Assembly: GCA_003491845.1 (NCBI GenBank)
Contig: DNBN01000160.1
Coordinates: forward strand, 1,465 to 12,486
From: Porticoccaceae bacterium
GTDB taxonomy: Bacteria > Pseudomonadota > Gammaproteobacteria > Pseudomonadales > Porticoccaceae
Length of the DNA stretch: 11,022 nt
Direction: 5' to 3'
The position numbers and the translations under genes were made by a program. The notes below the pieces were generated by a model that saw nothing but the letters and a program-made list of their open reading frames with translations, ran no database searches and was not told the DNA's origin. Position 1 is the stretch's first letter. Each line of letters starts with the position of its first letter. Positions 7,299-11,022 of the stretch are shown here, one piece after another.

Positions 7299-9203
7299 TT
7301 AAGTCGACTGCTCTTCCACAGCGCGCCAGGCTGCATCAAAAGCTGCCTGCATTAATGGCATAGCCTCGGAGTCAGCATTCGCAATAGAGATGCGTCCAAA
7401 TTGTACTCGCCCAATTTCATGGGGCGCCTGCCCTTCTTGCCACTCAGGATCATCCAGCCCCATATAGGAGTAGGCATAACCGTGGGGAATTCTATTGATC
7501 GTAATGCCGGCAATGTCAGTATCATGATTAAAGCCATATTGGCCCAGCATTGACTGTAATTGGTCACGAATCTCTTGCTCATAGGTTTTAAAAGGTGTGG
7601 TATAAATCTTATGTCGACCCACTCTAAATAACTCACGTGCAGACATATTTTTGACATCCGCAGGCGTTGGCGAAGCCATCATAAATACTGCCATCGGATC
7701 GTCCAAATTCTGCGGTGGCTGATAGCCCCCTGCTGTCATAGTTGGAGCGGCACTAACCCATTTAAAGGGATCATAGGGGCACTGCGTCAGGGTAGCTCCA
7801 AGCCCGGCGAAGTGACGACCATGGTTTAAGAGCACGTTAGCATACACAAAAGGAATCTTTACACCATAGCTCAGCCCTTCTTTTTGCTCGTTACTCATCT
7901 CAGGGCAAAGATGCGGAATAAGTCCGTTATAACAAGCAAGAACACAGTTGTTAGCGCTTACTCTTAGGGCCTTACCTTTTTGAACGTAGTCCACCTGTAC
8001 ATATTTTGAGGTGATCTCTTTGACACCGACCACCGTGCTGTTAAGCCTTAGTCGAGTCGTGTTTTTTTCAAGGTCCAGAGCTAGATAGTTAAACTGTGCG
8101 AGGGCGACATCTTCAAGGCCTTTCATAGACGGTGCCACATTAGGTATGAGCTTATGGACCAACAATCGAGCAACCGAGGCATTCCCATCTGGAAGCATGT
8201 AGGCCACTGGCGCATCTCCTAACACAACAGCGCCAGCAAGATCGCTGAGCCGATTTGTTACCCAGCCCATGGCCTTAAGACCTGGACAACCTGAAACCAG
8301 TGCTTCTAAGACAGTATGATTCCACCCAGCCGGACCATTTAAAATACTCATAAACGAACCGAGTATGGGCAAGGTTTCTTCAGCTAAACCAACGCGCTCT
8401 ATCAAAAATTGGTTATAACTAACTGACTTAACATATCTATATTGTTGTAAGAGAGACAAATCATCAAGGAAGTCACGTTCGCCACCAAAAAATGCAATCA
8501 GTTTGTTTTGCTCTTCTCCCGAAATAGGAAGCTCTTTAACAGCTTCCCTGTACCCTTCACCCCCGTGAAAATACCCCATCCAATTTCCAGTAACGGTTTT
8601 ATGGCCTTCTGTAGAAGGAATCGTCATGGCGTTATTTGCACTTATTTTCCCACTAAGCGCGAAATTATTAGGCGTATTGATTGCTATTAAATCTAGCGCC
8701 TTCTGATCAATGCCAATATCCTCTAGCAAGTCAATGGCTGTTTCACTGTAACCAGACATGGGCTCAATATTTTGAGCGCCACCCAAACTCAGCACCATAC
8801 GACCATTTAAATGGAATTCATTGCGCTTCGCGTGGCCACCAAAGTCATCGTGATTGTCCAATAATAGTATTTTTGTAGTAGGACCCATTTTCTTTCGATA
8901 GTACCAAGCAGCCGCAAGGCCACTCTGGCCAGCCCCTACCACCACTAGGTCATAGTGCTCATCTAATTCTTCATAATCAGCTGGTTTCTGGCCCTTCCAA
9001 GCCAAAGCATGAGCGACCTCATAGGATCCCTTATGGCTACCACGCATGCCTGTGAGCGTAGGCGGATAACAATTTTCAGATAACTTTTTAGAGACTAGCG
9101 ATCCAGATGCTTGCGCTATAGCTTGTCCGGGTATTAACAGGCTTACACCAGTGCCGATAGCCATGCCATTTAGAAAATCTCTTCGTGTGATTTTTAGGGC
9201 CAC
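7299..9203 (-). CDS. Tat-exported FAD-dependent oxidoreductase, spermidine dehydrogenase-like
   Basis: This is a 634-residue flavoprotein predicted to act in the periplasm. The N-terminus holds a twin-arginine signal TRRDFL (6-11), a hydrophobic stretch (about 13-25) and a likely cleavage after AIA (28-30). The dinucleotide-binding motif VVVGAGQSGLAAA (87-99, GxGxxG) is followed by the acidic strand end LLLDN (113-117) and DDFGGHAKRNEF (119-130), the flavin contact region of amine-oxidase-like enzymes. The C-terminus RISIANADSEAMPLMQAAFDAA is the second FAD-binding element. The pattern CYPPTLTGMRGSHKGSYEVAHAL before the FAD domain recalls spermidine dehydrogenases of Pseudomonas and Serratia, but the substrate here is unproven. 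The start is GTG, supported by TAGGAG (9215-9210) six bases upstream. A perfect 20-bp TetR-type palindrome lies 20 bases before the start codon. Confidence 0.87.
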   Translation of the reverse strand: MALKITRRDFLNGMAIGTGVSLLIPGQAIAQASGSLVSKKLSENCYPPTLTGMRGSHKGSYEVAHALAWKGQKPADYEELDEHYDLVVVGAGQSGLAAAWYYRKKMGPTTKILLLDNHDDFGGHAKRNEFHLNGRMVLSLGGAQNIEPMSGYSETAIDLLEDIGIDQKALDLIAINTPNNFALSGKISANNAMTIPSTEGHKTVTGNWMGYFHGGEGYREAVKELPISGEEQNKLIAFFGGERDFLDDLSLLQQYRYVKSVSYNQFLIERVGLAEETLPILGSFMSILNGPAGWNHTVLEALVSGCPGLKAMGWVTNRLSDLAGAVVLGDAPVAYMLPDGNASVARLLVHKLIPNVAPSMKGLEDVALAQFNYLALDLEKNTTRLRLNSTVVGVKEITSKYVQVDYVQKGKALRVSANNCVLACYNGLIPHLCPEMSNEQKEGLSYGVKIPFVYANVLLNHGRHFAGLGATLTQCPYDPFKWVSAAPTMTAGGYQPPQNLDDPMAVFMMASPTPADVKNMSARELFRVGRHKIYTTPFKTYEQEIRDQLQSMLGQYGFNHDTDIAGITINRIPHGYAYSYMGLDDPEWQEGQAPHEIGRVQFGRISIANADSEAMPLMQAAFDAAWRAVEEQST

Positions 9204-9209
9204 CGCAAT

Positions 9210-9215
9210 CTCCTA
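9210..9215 (-). promoter_or_regulatory. ribosome binding site fixing the GTG start of the oxidoreductase
   Basis: TAGGAG on the minus strand stands six bases before the GTG at 9203. No upstream ATG serves the frame, and the twin-arginine motif would be lost with any later start. Confidence 0.75.
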
Positions 9216-9222
9216 ATCCACC

Positions 9223-9242
9223 GGCATGTCAATTGACATGCC
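9223..9242. promoter_or_regulatory. TetR operator copy 3, perfect 20-bp palindrome
   Basis: The arms GGCATGTC and GACATGCC flank AATT, which is itself self-complementary, giving 20 bp of perfect dyad symmetry. It is the most symmetric of the three copies and is likely the highest-affinity site. It lies between the putative promoter and the RBS of the oxidoreductase gene. Confidence 0.75.
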
Positions 9243-9271
9243 AGCTTAGCAAATGCCTCTCTAAAAGTCGA
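9243..9271 (-). promoter_or_regulatory. weak candidate promoter of the oxidoreductase gene
   Basis: On the minus strand TCGACT (9271-9266) and TAAGCT (9248-9243) are spaced by 17 bases. Both match the consensus poorly. If used, the start site would fall within the palindrome at 9223-9242, consistent with repression. Confidence 0.3.
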
Positions 9272-9875
9272 TGGCCGGTCATGGGTAAGCGCTTTATAGT
9301 CCAAAATTTGGAAGTGGCATCTGTATATATGGACAATCTTCATCGAACTACTATTTTAAAATAGGCATTAAACAGAATCTAATAAGAGCTTTAAATTATG
9401 CTCATCTTTACAGCGATACAGCAAAATTGTGCCTAGATGCCCTGCCTCGGAAAACAGCATAGACTATTAACATCGACATCAAGGTAGATAAGCGGCCTAC
9501 GATACTAACCGTAATGCCATCACCTAACTAACCAAGGTAATAAATCACAATGAGTCCAAGAGGGACGCGCCAATCGGCAAATTAAAGATTGATCAAGAAT
9601 GGCTTGCAAGCTAACATCTAAAGTGTGTTTTAGTAGACTAAACCAATACACTCGTCTCAAAAGATGAACCATAGGCATCTTTGAACGTATAAAAAAGAGT
9701 AGTTCTAGTCGTGGTATGCGTACCCTTTATCTTACCGCTTAGCCTTTGCATTTTTCCTAAACCTAGGTGAACCTAAATTTTACTAGATACTCTTTTAATT
9801 CTCTTCAATCTATTTTTATTCTTTGAACCTCAAATCAGGCAATGATAAAACGTTCACGATAGGTCACAAATTATT
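9272..9875. other. about 600 bases without a convincing gene, with several palindromes and decayed sequence
   Basis: All frames are broken by frequent stops. Four short dyads are visible: TCCAAA-A-TTTGGA (9300-9312), CTATTTTAAAATAG (9351-9364, perfect), GCTTGCAAGC (9602-9611, perfect) and TTTAGT-AG-ACTAAA (9629-9642). One short open stretch at 9528-9611 (+) encodes IGKLKIDQEWLAS, which faintly recalls the IGxLxxExxWL segment of IS3-family OrfA transposases. No terminal inverted repeats or target duplication were seen. The region is probably an old insertion scar. Confidence 0.45.
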
Positions 9876-9882
9876 GATCATG

Positions 9883-9888
9883 TATACT
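9883..9888 (+). promoter_or_regulatory. candidate -10 element of the lysE-type gene
   Basis: TATACT, a good -10 match, stands 34 bases before the start codon. Upstream, the best -35 candidates (GGTCAC at 9862-9867, TAGGTC at 9860-9865) are poor, so an activator may be needed; many lysE/argO genes are LysR-activated. Confidence 0.35.
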
Positions 9889-9922
9889 ATATATCTAGAA
9901 TGCTTTAAAGGATTCATAGCAT

Positions 9923-10522
9923 ATGACAGCATACATTTCCGGCTTTGCACTTGGGTTATCACTAATTTTAGCTATCGGAGCGCAAAATGCATTTGTCCTA
10001 AAACAGGGGCTAAAAAAGCAGCATGTCTTTTTGGTGTGTAGCCTCTGTGCCTTCTCAGACGCAATACTTATCACTTTTGGTGTCCTGGGTTTTAGTACTC
10101 TTATTGAACAATATCCTTGGGTTGAAAAAATTGCTCGCTATGGAGGTGCTATTTTTCTTATTGTTTATGCCGCAATGAGCTTTTACTCCGCCTACAGTCA
10201 AACACATAGCCTGATACCGAGTGACAATGCGCCTGAATCGGCATTAAAAGTTACCTTAATCTGTCTTGGTTTTACTTGGTTGAACCCACACGTTTACCTC
10301 GACACCGTGGTATTTTTAGGTTCGGTTTCAACACAGTTTTCAGCAAATATAGATGCCTTTACATTAGGTGCAGTTAGCGCCTCTTTTGTGTTCTTTTACA
10401 GCTTAGGTTTTGGGTCACGTTTCTTGATTCCAGTATTTGAAAAACCAAGAGCGTGGCAAATTTTAGAAGTTGTTATTGGTGTGATGATGTTAACTTTAGC
10501 CATTAAATTACTGCTTCAATGA
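9923..10522 (+). CDS. argO: LysE/ArgO-family amino-acid exporter
   Basis: This is an inner-membrane exporter of basic amino acids (lysine or arginine) of 199 residues, near the 200-211 usual for the family. Six hydrophobic segments lie at about 4-26, 36-60, 70-92, 108-132, 145-167 and 177-198. The family signatures are GAQNAFVLKQGL (19-30), with the conserved GxQN in TM1, and TWLNPHVYLD (118-127). The ATG is preceded by AAAGGA (9907-9912) with a 10-base spacing. No LysR-type regulator gene is in the window, though ArgO and LysE are usually controlled by one. It is divergent from the oxidoreductase gene across a 720-base gap and carries no copy of the TetR operator, so it is probably not part of that regulon. 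Arginine versus lysine specificity is undecided. Confidence 0.9.
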   Translation: MTAYISGFALGLSLILAIGAQNAFVLKQGLKKQHVFLVCSLCAFSDAILITFGVLGFSTLIEQYPWVEKIARYGGAIFLIVYAAMSFYSAYSQTHSLIPSDNAPESALKVTLICLGFTWLNPHVYLDTVVFLGSVSTQFSANIDAFTLGAVSASFVFFYSLGFGSRFLIPVFEKPRAWQILEVVIGVMMLTLAIKLLLQ

Positions 10523-10680
10523 TCAGACATTTTTATAGTGGACGATAGCTATAAGCTTGGGCAATACAAAAAAGCACAATTTAGTTAGCTAATATTTATT
10601 ATTAGTCTACCTGAAAGGGAAAAGGGTGATGCACAAACGAAGTGTTTACATGATTGCAGTTGAACCAACATTGACCATAA
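10523..10680. other. intergenic stretch after the exporter, nothing clear
   Basis: It is AT-rich, with short self-complementary words such as ATAGCTAT and TTAGCTAA, but no stem with a following T-tract and no open frame of note. Confidence 0.4.
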
Positions 10681-11022
10681 ACCAAGTCTCATTGGCTTTG
10701 CTATTATCATAACGTCATTGCTAATCGCGCATCACCAACCTATGACTGTTTCTATCGATTTAGGGTCGAGGTTTACTCAAAACTGTTCATTATATTTATA
10801 TCTTTGCTATCCTTTGCAGTACTTTATTTTGTACCTGCGCAAGAGACGTACTGGCGATTTCTATATGGCCTACTTGTCTTATCAAGCATCCCTTTACTTG
10901 CAAGTGCTCTTCGTACCGAGTCTAATACAAAAGGGCCTATTGACACTTTCGGTCTATTGAGAGTGCTCTTTGGCTGGCTTATAGTGCGTGTTAATGTGAT
11001 GGCAGGTACCCACACTATAACC
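10681..11022 (+). CDS. partial membrane-protein frame running off the window; start unclear
   Basis: The frame is open for 114 codons from the stop at 10678-10680 to the right edge. From about 10783 it reads as a membrane protein: LFIIFISLLSFAVLYFVPAQ, then FLYGLLVLSSIPLLASAL, then GLLRVLFGWLIVRV. The short loops recall the N-terminus of O-antigen-ligase/polymerase-type proteins, but this is only an impression. No ATG, GTG or TTG opens the frame before a TTG at 10804, which lies inside the first membrane segment. A possible CTG start at 10783 has GAGG (10768-10771) 11 bases upstream, and an extended -10 TGCTATTAT is at 10699-10707. The 5' end may be mutated, or a rare start may be used. Confidence 0.4.

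Noticed and set aside
9227..9232. TTGACA inside the oxidoreductase palindrome as a -35 box
   Set aside because: No acceptable -10 lies 16-18 bases downstream on either strand; on the minus strand it would fall at the start codon.
9823..10041. 72-codon frame overlapping the start of the LysE-type gene
   Set aside because: It is an out-of-frame shadow without RBS; the overlapping LysE frame has clear family motifs.
10718..10960. 80-codon frame on the + strand near the right edge
   Set aside because: It is out of frame with the better membrane-protein reading at 10681-11022, which has continuous hydrophobic segments and stays open to the window edge.

Overview
The window reads as chromosomal DNA of a gammaproteobacterium, probably a marine Pseudomonas-related or Cellvibrionales-type lineage. 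The main evidence is the block trxA - rho - ubiD, which is arranged as in Pseudomonas, together with moderate-to-low GC by eye. The genus cannot be fixed from the sequence alone.

Layout, left to right. Positions 1-1772 (+) hold a NatA/NatB-type ABC exporter whose ATPase is cut by the left window edge; the two genes overlap by four bases. Positions 1851-5241 (+) are the housekeeping block: a sigma70-like promoter and trxA, then a second promoter and a C-rich leader without a Shine-Dalgarno before rho, then ubiD 40 bases later. Positions 5308-9203 (-) form an accessory island of four minus-strand genes. In their own transcription order these are a Tat-exported FAD oxidoreductase of the spermidine-dehydrogenase-like group (GTG start), a short protein that looks like the N-terminal part of a cupin, a TetR-family repressor, and an unrecognised multi-spanning membrane protein. 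Positions 9204-9922 have no convincing gene. Positions 9923-10522 (+) encode a LysE/ArgO-type amino-acid exporter. An open frame with membrane-like segments runs off the right edge from about 10681.

The main discovery is that the island carries three copies of one inverted repeat, ATGTC-N4-GACAT. They lie at 6140-6155 (inside the promoter of the membrane-protein gene), 6861-6876 (just upstream of the tetR start) and 9223-9242 (a perfect 20-bp palindrome just upstream of the oxidoreductase). No other copy was found by eye in the window. This points to a compact, self-regulated TetR regulon coupling a periplasmic flavin oxidoreductase to a new membrane protein. The inducer and physiological substrate are unknown; an amine or polyamine is a guess from the oxidoreductase family.

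The trxA/rho/ubiD genes serve redox homeostasis, transcription termination and ubiquinone synthesis and share a chromosomal neighbourhood rather than one pathway.
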